Counted from the first letter of the stretch, positions 24,050 through 31,975 are shown. The stretch: DNA of 32,720 bases from Marseilla massiliensis (GCF_016899855.1 NZ_JACJJG010000030.1:1-32720), one strand, 5' to 3'. A program made the numbers and translations. Notes: generated by a model not told the origin, from the letters alone.

Positions 24050-24898
24050 ATGAAAAAATGTTTGATTAGCATTATGGCCGTCGTCAGCCTGCTGCCAACA
24101 TGCGCCTTGGCAGGAACCGACGGTTTCAGGAACACCATGCGGCAGGAGGTTTGCGACACGGTGAGGTATATGGTGGCGTATGACATGACCTACGTCAACG
24201 ATACGACAAAGGCTGAATGGGAACGTAAAACCGAGCCGATGCGACTCGAAATAGGTGACAAAAGCACCAAGTTTTACAGTTATACGGCATATCTTGAAGA
24301 CTCGCTCAACGCTAAAAGGGAGGCTCGGGGCGAGCAACTGGCCACTTATACGGCCGATGTTACGTGGCAGGTGTACCGCAATTATCCTAAGGAAGGCAGC
24401 TTTACGTTCCTCGACGACCTGATAGCGATGAACTATTATGCCGTCACCGAGCCGATGAAATCGCCCGAATGGACACCCGTAGCGGACAGCACCGCCACGA
24501 TACTTGGCAATGAATGCCACCTCGCCACGGCATGGTACAAAGGCCGGTGGTGGTTCGCCTGGTACGCCGATGATGTGCCCATTGACGCCGGTCCGTGGAA
24601 GCTCTGCGGCCTGCCCGGCCTTATCCTCCGCGCGTATGACGGCGGGCGGCAATACGTTTTTGAGGCTACGGCAATGCGACAGGTGGCTGACGGCACGCCT
24701 ATAATGTATCAAGGTCTTGACTACGAGCCTGTTACTTTCGACCAGCTGATGACGCAATACGAGCGTTATTACGCCGACCCGATAGGTTATCTTGCGCTTT
24801 TCACGCCGGGAATGATGACCGCTGACGACGGAAAGAGCGCATCTGAACTGAATACTCCTAAGAACCTGCCGTTCAATCCGATAGAACTGGCGGAGTAA
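24050..24898 (+). CDS. GLPGLI family secreted protein (copy 3)
   Basis: A 282-residue protein with a signal peptide ending near PTCALA (about 1-21). It repeats the plan of copy 2: EVCDTVRYMVAYDMTYV, VYRNYPKEGSFTFLDD, SPEWTPVADSTATILGNECHLATAWYKGRWWFAWYADD, AGPWKLCGLPGLILRAYDG and TPKNLPFNPIELAE. The conserved Cys of CDTVRY and the Cys of NECHLA/YQCRLA are present in all copies and may pair after export. It lies 14 bases after copy 2 and 25 bases before the outer membrane protein gene, so the three form an operon. Confidence 0.85.
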   Translation: MKKCLISIMAVVSLLPTCALAGTDGFRNTMRQEVCDTVRYMVAYDMTYVNDTTKAEWERKTEPMRLEIGDKSTKFYSYTAYLEDSLNAKREARGEQLATYTADVTWQVYRNYPKEGSFTFLDDLIAMNYYAVTEPMKSPEWTPVADSTATILGNECHLATAWYKGRWWFAWYADDVPIDAGPWKLCGLPGLILRAYDGGRQYVFEATAMRQVADGTPIMYQGLDYEPVTFDQLMTQYERYYADPIGYLALFTPGMMTADDGKSASELNTPKNLPFNPIELAE

Positions 24899-24923
24899 AT
24901 TGTGACTGATAAATATTGATTCA

Positions 24924-27428
24924 ATGAGAAAACTGCTATTCATTCTTGTTCTTGTGGCGCTTGCTTTGCCGTCTTTCGGGCAGACAACGGTGACCGGCGA
25001 GGTGTTCGATTCGCTTTCCTTGAAGCCCGTTCCGAACGCCGCTGTTACGCTGATGCGTGACGGTAAGACCGTAAGTTTTGCCCGTTCGGGTGCTGACGGA
25101 CGCTTTGAAGTCAGGGCAAAAACGGGCGACAGGGTACAGGTGACGTGCCTCGGGTACATGAAAAAGAGCGTAACAATCACTGAGGGACAGAAGATTGAGG
25201 TGTCGTTGACGCAAAAGGCTTTCATGTTGAAGGAGGTTCAGGTGAAGGGAACGCCCGTGTTCGGACGGCAGGACACCATCGTTTTCGACCTGAAACGCTA
25301 TGCCGGGCAGCGCGATAACTCGCTGAAGGACGTACTGAAGAAGCTCCCCGGCGTTGATGTAGACAAGAACGGCAAGATAACTTTCAACGGAAAGGACATC
25401 ACGAGGTTTACAGTTGAAGACCTCGATCTTACCGGCGGGCGTTACAACCAGCTGACAGAGGCGCTCAAGGCACGTGACGTTGACAAGGCGGAGGTCGTTG
25501 AGCACGACCAGCCCGTTAAGGCTTTGCAGGGCAAAGTGTTCACGGACGACGTGGCGATGAACATCAAGCTACGCCCCGAAGCACGCGACAAGTGGATGTT
25601 TACGCTGCGTCCTGAGGTCGTGGTGGGCTTCCCCTTGAAGAAGACGAGGCCGCAGGGAGGCGCCGACGCATTGCAGATTGGCAAGCGGAGGCAGTGGATG
25701 TACTCCGCCGATTACGACCAGTCGGGCAAGGACCTGTCACGTAACGACCGTGTGCTGGCCACGGGCGGCATGTCGGCCTACGGCGCGGGGACGAGCGTTC
25801 CGGGGTGGTTTTCGGCGCCGACGCTCACCTCTCCGATAGACGAGGAGCGCGTACGTTTCAACCGTTCGGTAAACGTGACGGCGAAAAACACGCGCAAAAC
25901 CAAGGGCGGAAGCGAACAACGGGTGACGGCAGGATATCTGCACACGGACGAAGAGCAGCAGACGGGCAACACGTCGGTGTATTATTTCGACGGAAGAGAC
26001 CCCGTACAGACCGATGAAACCGACCGTTCCAGGATGAAGACGGACAGGATTTACGTCGATTTCAACCATAACACGAACACTCAACGGGCGTATGGCAACG
26101 AATATTTCAGTCTTACCGGAACGCTGACTGACGGCTACTCGACGTTCACCGGAGCCGAAGGCAACGACGTCAGGCAGCGGGTGAAGCTGCCCGAGATACA
26201 AGCCCAGAACACGTTTACCCGCCTGCTGACCCGCGACCGACACTCATGGACGGTCTACTCAACGCTCGACTTTCACTACGCGCCGCAGGAAATGACTGTT
26301 GACGGACAGACGCAGAAGCTGAACAACATACTTTATTATGCCGACAATTACGCCCTGCTGACGCTCAACCGCAAATTTCTTACCCACCGTTACACTATCG
26401 GCGTAACGGCCGAGCACCTCAACCTGCAGGGCGGACACACGGCACTGACCGTGTACGGGCGGCCCACCTGGGAGTACAAACGCATGAAAACGGTGTTGAG
26501 GCTCGCCGTTCCCGTAAACTGGAAGATTCTGACCGAGCGCGGCGAACACTACCTTGACGCCTCGCCCTTGCTGTACGCGAACATCAAGAGCGGTCGCCGC
26601 GGCGAGTGGACACTTAGCTCGGGGTACAACATGTCGACAGGAAGTTTCTCGGATTATGCCGTCGGCAGCTATATGTCAGACTACCGCACGCAGGTGGTAA
26701 GGTCGGGTATTGTCCCACGTCAGGGCACGTTTCACGCCGGTTTTAGCTATGACTACAAGCGCCCAGTGACCGAACTTTTCATGAGTTTCGGCGCAAACTA
26801 CAACTATAACCACGGCAACGTGATGACCGACATGACCATCACTGACGGGCAATACCTGCTCGAAACCGTTGCCAATGACTGGCACGGGCAGGCCGTTTCG
26901 GCAAAGGCGCTTGTGTCGAAGGGCTTTTTCGACATTCACCTGAAGACCAAACTTGAGCTTAACTATGCCTATGCCACAGGCCAGCAGCTGTCAGAAGGCT
27001 CAGTTACTAACTACGCCTCAAATGTATATTCGGCGTCGCCGGAAATCGTTTTTTCGCCGTCTTTCGGCACGTTTACCTATCGCGCCACATTCTCATTGAA
27101 CAAGATGAAGACCGATGAAATGGGGCAAAACAGCTTGCTCGACTGGACTCAGCACCTCGCTTACACGCAGACGGTAGGCAAGGTGGATATCTCTATTGCC
27201 GCCGTTCATTACCGCAACGAACTGCAGTCGGCAGGAGTGATAAACACGCTTTTGGCCGATGCCGGCGTGGTATGGCGCCTGAAAAAGGTACGCCTGTCGG
27301 CCGACGTGCGCAACCTGTTCAACAAACGCCGATACACAGTCACCAATTACAGTGGCGTAATGTCGTCAACCAACTATTATGAGCTGCGTCCACGCGAGGT
27401 GATACTGACCGCGCAAGTGAGCATTTAG
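24924..27428 (+). CDS. TonB-receptor-like outer membrane beta-barrel protein with carboxypeptidase-regulatory-like domain
   Basis: An 834-residue protein: signal peptide (1-20, ending SFGQ), a carboxypeptidase-regulatory-like beta-sandwich (about 22-97, VTGEVFDSLSLKPVPNAAVTL...SLTQ), LKEVQVKG (102-109) resembling the TonB-box-like segment of SusC-type proteins, then a plug-like region (about 110-215) containing LPGVDVDKNGKITFNGKDI and GGRYNQLTEALKARDVDKAEVVEHDQPVKAL. The remainder (about 225-834) is rich in alternating aromatic/polar strands and ends DVRNLFNKRRYTVTNYSG...EVILTAQVSI, as TonB-dependent receptors do. No SusD-type partner is present; the neighbours are GLPGLI proteins. Such barrels recur beside GLPGLI genes in Bacteroidetes. 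The cargo, if any, is unknown. Confidence 0.8.
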   Translation: MRKLLFILVLVALALPSFGQTTVTGEVFDSLSLKPVPNAAVTLMRDGKTVSFARSGADGRFEVRAKTGDRVQVTCLGYMKKSVTITEGQKIEVSLTQKAFMLKEVQVKGTPVFGRQDTIVFDLKRYAGQRDNSLKDVLKKLPGVDVDKNGKITFNGKDITRFTVEDLDLTGGRYNQLTEALKARDVDKAEVVEHDQPVKALQGKVFTDDVAMNIKLRPEARDKWMFTLRPEVVVGFPLKKTRPQGGADALQIGKRRQWMYSADYDQSGKDLSRNDRVLATGGMSAYGAGTSVPGWFSAPTLTSPIDEERVRFNRSVNVTAKNTRKTKGGSEQRVTAGYLHTDEEQQTGNTSVYYFDGRDPVQTDETDRSRMKTDRIYVDFNHNTNTQRAYGNEYFSLTGTLTDGYSTFTGAEGNDVRQRVKLPEIQAQNTFTRLLTRDRHSWTVYSTLDFHYAPQEMTVDGQTQKLNNILYYADNYALLTLNRKFLTHRYTIGVTAEHLNLQGGHTALTVYGRPTWEYKRMKTVLRLAVPVNWKILTERGEHYLDASPLLYANIKSGRRGEWTLSSGYNMSTGSFSDYAVGSYMSDYRTQVVRSGIVPRQGTFHAGFSYDYKRPVTELFMSFGANYNYNHGNVMTDMTITDGQYLLETVANDWHGQAVSAKALVSKGFFDIHLKTKLELNYAYATGQQLSEGSVTNYASNVYSASPEIVFSPSFGTFTYRATFSLNKMKTDEMGQNSLLDWTQHLAYTQTVGKVDISIAAVHYRNELQSAGVINTLLADAGVVWRLKKVRLSADVRNLFNKRRYTVTNYSGVMSSTNYYELRPREVILTAQVSI

Positions 27429-27446
27429 TATAATATAATAAGGTGT

Positions 27447-27508
27447 AATGCCCGCACCTGCCAAACGTATCATTATTAACGGTTTGGCGGTTGCGGGCAT
27501 TCGGTTTT
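27447..27508 (+). terminator. Hairpin terminator after the outer membrane protein gene
   Basis: AATGCCCGCA-CCTGCCAAACG (27447-27467) pairs with CGGTTTGGCGG-TTGCGGGCATT (27480-27501) with a small bulge and mismatches, followed by CGGTTTTAA. It lies 19 bases past the stop and just ahead of array F, and it probably ends the GLPGLI operon. Confidence 0.75.
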
Positions 27509-27510
27509 AA

Positions 27511-27637
27511 AAAAGACGGTCTTTTGCTTTCCGAAAGACCGTCTTTTAGCCTGCAAAAGGTGGTCTTTCGCAAGATAAAAAGCCACCTTTTACAATGCCG
27601 TAAATTATGGCCTGATTGCCAGGCTGTTAGCTTACGG
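27511..27637. repeat. 22-bp-pitch palindrome array F (four units) with flank hairpin
   Basis: Units start at 27511, 27533, 27555 and 27577 (81-bp span): AAAAGACGGTCTTTT, GAAAGACCGTCTTTT, AAAAGGTGGTCTTTC and AAAAAGCCACCTTTT. Units 1 and 2 are reverse complements at 14 of 15 positions. After 19 bases comes CCTGATTGCCAGG (27611-27623), inside an outer CCGTAA/TTACGG pair (27598-27637). Array G has the same 19-base offset to its CCTGATTGTCAGG block. Confidence 0.8.
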
Positions 27638-27920
27638 AATTAATTTTATGTCTGATTATGCGGGTAAATAACCGATAAGACATACGTAAAAGCTGTAAAC
27701 AAATGTTTCTTAACGGTCTATTTAGTTACACTATTGATATAAAAAGCAGAGAAATAATGGCAGTTTGTCGCAGTGACGAATTATCATTGCCATAATAATC
27801 AAACCCTATACATGTAATAAAAAAGTTTAAAACAAAATATTTAATCTACCCGTTTAGTTAAAAAAGATGTTTGATTTAAAATTTCTTTATTAAAAACTTC
27901 ACGCATTAAAGAAAATGCTT
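27638..27920. other. AT-rich non-coding stretch
   Basis: No gene, repeat or hairpin of note is seen between array F and the promoter of the next gene. Base composition is clearly more AT-rich than in the flanking genes. Confidence 0.4.
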
Positions 27921-27928
27921 TAGATTTG
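27921..27928 (+). promoter_or_regulatory. -7 element upstream of the PKD-like T9SS cargo gene
   Basis: TAGATTTG fits TAnnTTTG and lies 39 bases before the ATG at 27967. A -33 TTTG at the usual distance is not obvious, so only one element supports it. Confidence 0.5.
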
Positions 27929-27966
27929 CATTAATTACATAAGTATAACTTAATAGACCGTTTAGT

Positions 27967-29382
27967 ATGAAAAAACACGACGCATTTCTATTGTTAAGCC
28001 TATTCTTTTTTGCGCCAGTACAGGCTCAGAAGAGTAATGTTGCCAACCTTCAGTTGCCGCAAGTGGGCGATCCTGTCATCTCGGAACCCGTAGACGGGGT
28101 TGTCGGCCATTCCACACGCGCGTCGGTAGAGCCGATGTATGATTATCCTGCAGGATTGAGTTGCCTCGGCACGCATTCGTCTGAGGAGGAGCCGGTGTGC
28201 AACTATCTTTCGCCAAACAAGAACTTTAATGGTGACCATTTCCTTTGGGCGCCGACAGGCAAGAAGGTAAATTACGTTAACACTACGCAGGGTTCGGCGA
28301 CAGGTTACAACTGGACACTGCCCGGAACGAACGAGGGCACGGCTACAACTGAGGACGCTTCGGTTACATATACACAGCTCGGACATTATCCTTTCCCGAC
28401 ACTTGAATGCTCTGATGCCGGTGGAGGCAAGGCCACTTACCAGGCAGAGGGAGAGATTCTCGTAAGTGGCAGGGCTGAAATAACCACCGCCAACTGCCGT
28501 AAATGGGGCGAGCTGGACGCAGGAGGAACGTACAGGCTTGGTAGTTTTCCTCTAAATGGCGGAGCAGGATTTGTCGGAGGCACTAACAGTGCAGGTCTGA
28601 GCGGTTTCGGTAACTTGTTCATGACATCACATAGCAATGCCTACATGACCGGAGTGAACGTTTATTTCGCGGCAATGCCTACAAAATACGAGCAGGGTCA
28701 GCAACTTTTGCTGCGTGTTTGGTATCCTACGGAGGGCGAAGACGGCAACCTTCAGCTTGACGGATTACCTCTCGAAGCGGTATTTTTGCCGGTAAGCGAG
28801 ATTCGTAAGGCTCGTGACGGCGAGATATCCGTTAAGAACGCGGCTGTTGCGGAGTTCCGTTTTGAAGAGCCGTTACAGATTTGGGACAAGCCGCTTTTCT
28901 TTGTAACGGTTGAAGGTTTCGGTACAGATCCTTCAAAGGCAGACATCTGTATGCTTGCAGAAGTTAATGGGCAAAGCATTCCGGAAGAGCATCTTTCTAA
29001 TTTGTTGGCACACAATTCGTTAGTAAGTTACGGAGGTATGGGGTATACTGTGCCGGTTAATTATTTTGGAACAATGCCCGGCGCTTCGTTCATGATATGC
29101 CCGATAATAGACAATGGCGACGGTGACCCGACGGGAATAGAGTCTGTCGTGGCTGAGGAAAACGGTGAAACCAACGTCAGCATTAATGGAAACGAGCTGA
29201 GTGTTGAGAATGTTGAAGGAACCGGCGTGAAGGTATTTGACCTCTGCGGAATGGCTGTGGCTGAGTCGACAATGTCCGGCGGTCGTGCCGTTGTGTCCCT
29301 CCCTGGTCACGGTATATATTTAGTTAAGGTGGCATGCCGCAACGGAGGCACAGATGTACGCAAGGTAATGGTGGGCCGGTAA
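27967..29382 (+). CDS. Secreted PKD-like protein with T9SS type A sorting domain
   Basis: A 471-residue protein: signal peptide (1-20, ending PVQAQ), then a PKD-like beta-sandwich (about 88-168, VNYVNTTQGSATGYNWTLPG...VTYTQLGHYPFPTLECSDAGG). A central region (170-380) that I do not recognise contains GGAGFVGGTNSAGLSGFGNLFMTSHS and a QLLLRVWYP strand segment. The C-terminus (about 388-471, IESVVAE...VKVFDLCGMAVAEST...GIYLVKV...VRKVMVGR) is a type A T9SS sorting domain, which is normally cleaved after transport across the outer membrane. The product is therefore exported to the surface or released. The next gene, 89 bases downstream, is another T9SS cargo. The activity is unknown; the central part could be a binding or protease-associated domain. 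Confidence 0.85.
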   Translation: MKKHDAFLLLSLFFFAPVQAQKSNVANLQLPQVGDPVISEPVDGVVGHSTRASVEPMYDYPAGLSCLGTHSSEEEPVCNYLSPNKNFNGDHFLWAPTGKKVNYVNTTQGSATGYNWTLPGTNEGTATTEDASVTYTQLGHYPFPTLECSDAGGGKATYQAEGEILVSGRAEITTANCRKWGELDAGGTYRLGSFPLNGGAGFVGGTNSAGLSGFGNLFMTSHSNAYMTGVNVYFAAMPTKYEQGQQLLLRVWYPTEGEDGNLQLDGLPLEAVFLPVSEIRKARDGEISVKNAAVAEFRFEEPLQIWDKPLFFVTVEGFGTDPSKADICMLAEVNGQSIPEEHLSNLLAHNSLVSYGGMGYTVPVNYFGTMPGASFMICPIIDNGDGDPTGIESVVAEENGETNVSINGNELSVENVEGTGVKVFDLCGMAVAESTMSGGRAVVSLPGHGIYLVKVACRNGGTDVRKVMVGR

Positions 29383-29389
29383 TCCGTGC

Positions 29390-29404
29390 CCGCCGTTCCG
29401 GCGG
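29390..29404 (+). terminator. Weak GC hairpin between the two T9SS cargo genes
   Basis: CCGCCG and CGGCGG surround a TTC loop, followed by TATATTTATATA. The stem is short and the following tract is not pure T, so this may attenuate rather than stop transcription. No TAnnTTTG element was found before the gene at 29472, which favours at least partial co-transcription. Confidence 0.4.
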
Positions 29405-29471
29405 TATATTTATATAATTAAGAAATTAAGCTTTTAGAAAGGCAATAATAATCAATTAAAACAATCCTGTT

Positions 29472-31679
29472 ATGAAAAAATTTACACGTACATTGTTGTC
29501 GATGGGACTATTGGCCCTGTCAGCAACGGCCAGCGCACAGGATCATGTGTGGAAATATGTAGCAGCCGGCGACGCTACGAGTTACGCGATACGTGACGAC
29601 GGTACTCTATGGAGTTGCGGTTGGAACGAGAAGGGACAGATGGGTGTGCCGTCAGTCTCTGAACGTACAGCCGAATGGAGTATGGTAGGTGAGGATACAG
29701 ACTGGAAAAAGGCTGTTGGCGGCAAGGCTTACGGCTTCTTCATAAAGAACGACGGCTCACTTTGGGCTGTTGGTACGCAGGAAAGCGGAATACAAGGAAC
29801 GGGCGACGGCGTCGACCATAAGGTACCTGTGCAGGTAGGTACGGACAATGACTGGGCTGATGTGACGGTAGGCCATTTCTGGGGTTACAGTGCCATAGGC
29901 CTGAAAACTGACGGAACGATATGGGGTTGGGGCTCAAACTCAAGTTATCAGCTTGGACTTGACGGCGTAAGCTCACGTACTACTCCGGAGCAGATAGGCA
30001 AGGATAAAGACTGGAAGATGGTTTCAATCGGTTCTTCGCATACCATAGCGCTGAAGAAAGACGGCACTCTGTGGGGTTGGGGACAGAACTACGGCGGCCA
30101 GTTGGGCACCGGCGACTGGGAAAACAAAACGAAACCTGTGCAGATAGGTACGGACAATGACTGGGTATACGTAAAGGCAATAGACAACCGTACTTATGCA
30201 ATCAAGGCTGACGGAACGTTCTGGGCTACCGGCGACAACGCGAACAATCTGCTCGGTTTTAACCAAACGGCAGACCAGCTGGTAAGTAATTACAACGTGT
30301 TTACGCAGGTTACGACCCTTCCCGAGAACATAATATCTTTATCCGGATGTGAGGAGACCCTGACAATGGCGGTCGGAACGGAAGGCAAGATTACTCAAAT
30401 ATATGCCCTGGGCAGCAATAAAAACGGTGGACTTGGCGACGGTAACGGCGTGCTGTATGGTGGCTCGTCGTCTGACAAAATACCGTTTTCTTCAACTCCT
30501 GTGGAGCCACTTCTGCCTGAAGGCCTTACCTATACAATGCTTGCGTCGGGACAGAATTATTCGTTCGTGCTTACCGATGACGGCAAACTGTACGGTTGGG
30601 GATGCAACAGGGGCGGACAGCTTGGCGACGGAACTGATTACGACCAGCTGCAACTGAGTTATTATAAGAAACCGACGGAAATACCGTGTCCGGGTGGAGC
30701 GACACCTGGTGGCGGTGACGAGGACGTAGTAACCGTTGACGCTTCTGACATTCAGACGAACCTGCACAGCGCAGTTGAAATCAAGTTGACCGGAACTTGG
30801 AATACGGATAAATTCGCCGAACTGGCAATAGCCTTAGGAACTTCGGGCTTCGGCTCGCCCAACAGCACGCTCATTAAGGTTGACATGAGCGAGGCTCTTA
30901 TCGAAGAAGGTACAAGCCTGTATGTACAAGGCTCTCTGACAAAGAACGGTGCATTCGTAAACTGCAAGGCATTGGAAACTGTCATAATGCCGGCGGCAAG
31001 CGAGGCGGCTAATTTCACCGACTTGACCAATGCCTTCATGAACTGCGAAAAACTTAAGTCGATAGACATGCAGAACTGCTCCGGCCTGACGTCACTCAAG
31101 AGCGCATTCTTCGGTTGCGCAGCACTGACTGAGGTGAATATCTCGAGCGCAACGGGACTTACCGGCATGAGCAGCATGCAGAGCACGTTTGAGGACTGCA
31201 CGTCGCTTGTCAAGGTGGTATTGCCCGCAGAGGTTACGTTCGCTTCTTCGACGTTCGGCGATTGCACGGCATTGGCAGATATCGACTGGACACGCTATGC
31301 AGGCACCGAGGCTCCGATATTCTATGTTGACATGTTCTCTGGCATTACTGACCTTAAAGCCATAACGTTGACAATAAGCGAGGACGTTTACGACCTGTTC
31401 GCGGCACATGCAAACTGGAGCAAACTGACCCTGAAAGTCGGCACTTCTACGGGTATCGGTAACGTTGAGACCGGTTCGTCAGTAACATTCGACGGCAATA
31501 CGGTATATGCGTCGCAGCCTGTTTACGCAGTAGGCGTTTACTCAATGTCGGGCGCACTCGTACGCAACAGCGACGTAGTGGAAGGCAGCTGGAGCGTAGC
31601 CGACATTCCGTCAGGCGTTTACGTGCTGACTTACACACAGAACGGGGCGAAGAAGTCCGTTAAGATAATCAAGCGCTGA
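29472..31679 (+). CDS. Secreted RCC1-repeat/leucine-rich-repeat protein with T9SS type A sorting domain
   Basis: A 735-residue protein: signal peptide (about 1-22, ending ATASAQ), then an RCC1-type region (about 25-405). That region has repeated blades such as SYAIRDDGTLWSCGWNEKGQMG, AIGLKTDGTIWGWGSNSSYQLG, TIALKKDGTLWGWGQNYGGQLG and SFVLTDDGKLYGWGCNRGGQLGDG, which should fold as a beta-propeller. A Gly-rich linker (PGGATPGGGDEDV, about 407-419) leads to a BspA-like leucine-rich segment (about 420-655: FVNCKALETVIMP, FMNCEKLKSIDMQNC, FFGCAALTEVNISS, FEDCTSLVKVVLP, FGDCTALADIDW). The C-terminal 80 residues (TGIGNVETG...VYAVGVYSMSGALVRNS...GVYVLTYTQNGAKKSVKIIKR) are a T9SS type A sorting domain. 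It is likely a surface or released binding protein. The ligand is unknown. Confidence 0.88.
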   Translation: MKKFTRTLLSMGLLALSATASAQDHVWKYVAAGDATSYAIRDDGTLWSCGWNEKGQMGVPSVSERTAEWSMVGEDTDWKKAVGGKAYGFFIKNDGSLWAVGTQESGIQGTGDGVDHKVPVQVGTDNDWADVTVGHFWGYSAIGLKTDGTIWGWGSNSSYQLGLDGVSSRTTPEQIGKDKDWKMVSIGSSHTIALKKDGTLWGWGQNYGGQLGTGDWENKTKPVQIGTDNDWVYVKAIDNRTYAIKADGTFWATGDNANNLLGFNQTADQLVSNYNVFTQVTTLPENIISLSGCEETLTMAVGTEGKITQIYALGSNKNGGLGDGNGVLYGGSSSDKIPFSSTPVEPLLPEGLTYTMLASGQNYSFVLTDDGKLYGWGCNRGGQLGDGTDYDQLQLSYYKKPTEIPCPGGATPGGGDEDVVTVDASDIQTNLHSAVEIKLTGTWNTDKFAELAIALGTSGFGSPNSTLIKVDMSEALIEEGTSLYVQGSLTKNGAFVNCKALETVIMPAASEAANFTDLTNAFMNCEKLKSIDMQNCSGLTSLKSAFFGCAALTEVNISSATGLTGMSSMQSTFEDCTSLVKVVLPAEVTFASSTFGDCTALADIDWTRYAGTEAPIFYVDMFSGITDLKAITLTISEDVYDLFAAHANWSKLTLKVGTSTGIGNVETGSSVTFDGNTVYASQPVYAVGVYSMSGALVRNSDVVEGSWSVADIPSGVYVLTYTQNGAKKSVKIIKR

Positions 31680-31702
31680 TAAGCGCAGTCTATGAAAAGC
31701 AT

Positions 31703-31745
31703 GAAGGGCGTATGCGTCGTTTACGGCGTGTACGCCCTTCTTTTT
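31703..31745 (+). terminator. Intrinsic terminator after the RCC1/LRR gene
   Basis: GAAGGGCGTA (31703-31712) and TACGCCCTTC (31731-31740) are exact complements around an 18-base loop that can pair further (CGTCGT/ACGGCG). TTTTTG follows directly. It lies 24 bases past the stop. Confidence 0.85.
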
Positions 31746-31817
31746 GTCCGTGTTTTCAGACCATTTGAATGCCGTATGGATATGCCTTGTTGTGCGGGAC
31801 GATTTTCCTTGTTTTCC

Positions 31818-31944
31818 AAAAGACGGCAAATCGTCTCGTAAAAGATGGCCTTTCGCAAGGTAAAAGGCCGTCTTTTACAGACCAAAAGGCCTCCTTTTGG
31901 GAAGCCGTTTGTATCCGCCTGATTGTCAGGCAGATACAAACGGC
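31818..31944. repeat. 22-bp-pitch palindrome array G (four units) with flank hairpin
   Basis: Units start at 31818, 31840, 31862 and 31884 (81-bp span): AAAAGACGGCAAATC, AAAAGATGGCCTTTC, AAAAGGCCGTCTTTT and AAAAGGCCTCCTTTT. After 19 bases comes CCTGATTGTCAGG, which is the apex of a 19-bp stem with one mismatch (31904-31922 against 31926-31944, GCCGTTTGTAT.../...ATACAAACGGC). The stem stands 31 bases beyond the dgt stop on the minus strand and may end that transcript, although no T-run follows. Confidence 0.8.
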
Positions 31945-31975
31945 GTAATAAATGATGTTGAAATGCTGTTTAAGT

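Noticed and set aside
24029..25225. Minus-strand open frame of 398 codons opposite GLPGLI copy 3
   Set aside because: It spans two genes on the other strand, and its sequence is the complement of conserved GLPGLI coding regions.
24924..27428. SusC-type polysaccharide utilisation locus
   Set aside because: No susD-like lipoprotein, glycoside hydrolase or hybrid two-component gene is present, and the barrel is shorter than typical SusC; its partners are GLPGLI proteins.
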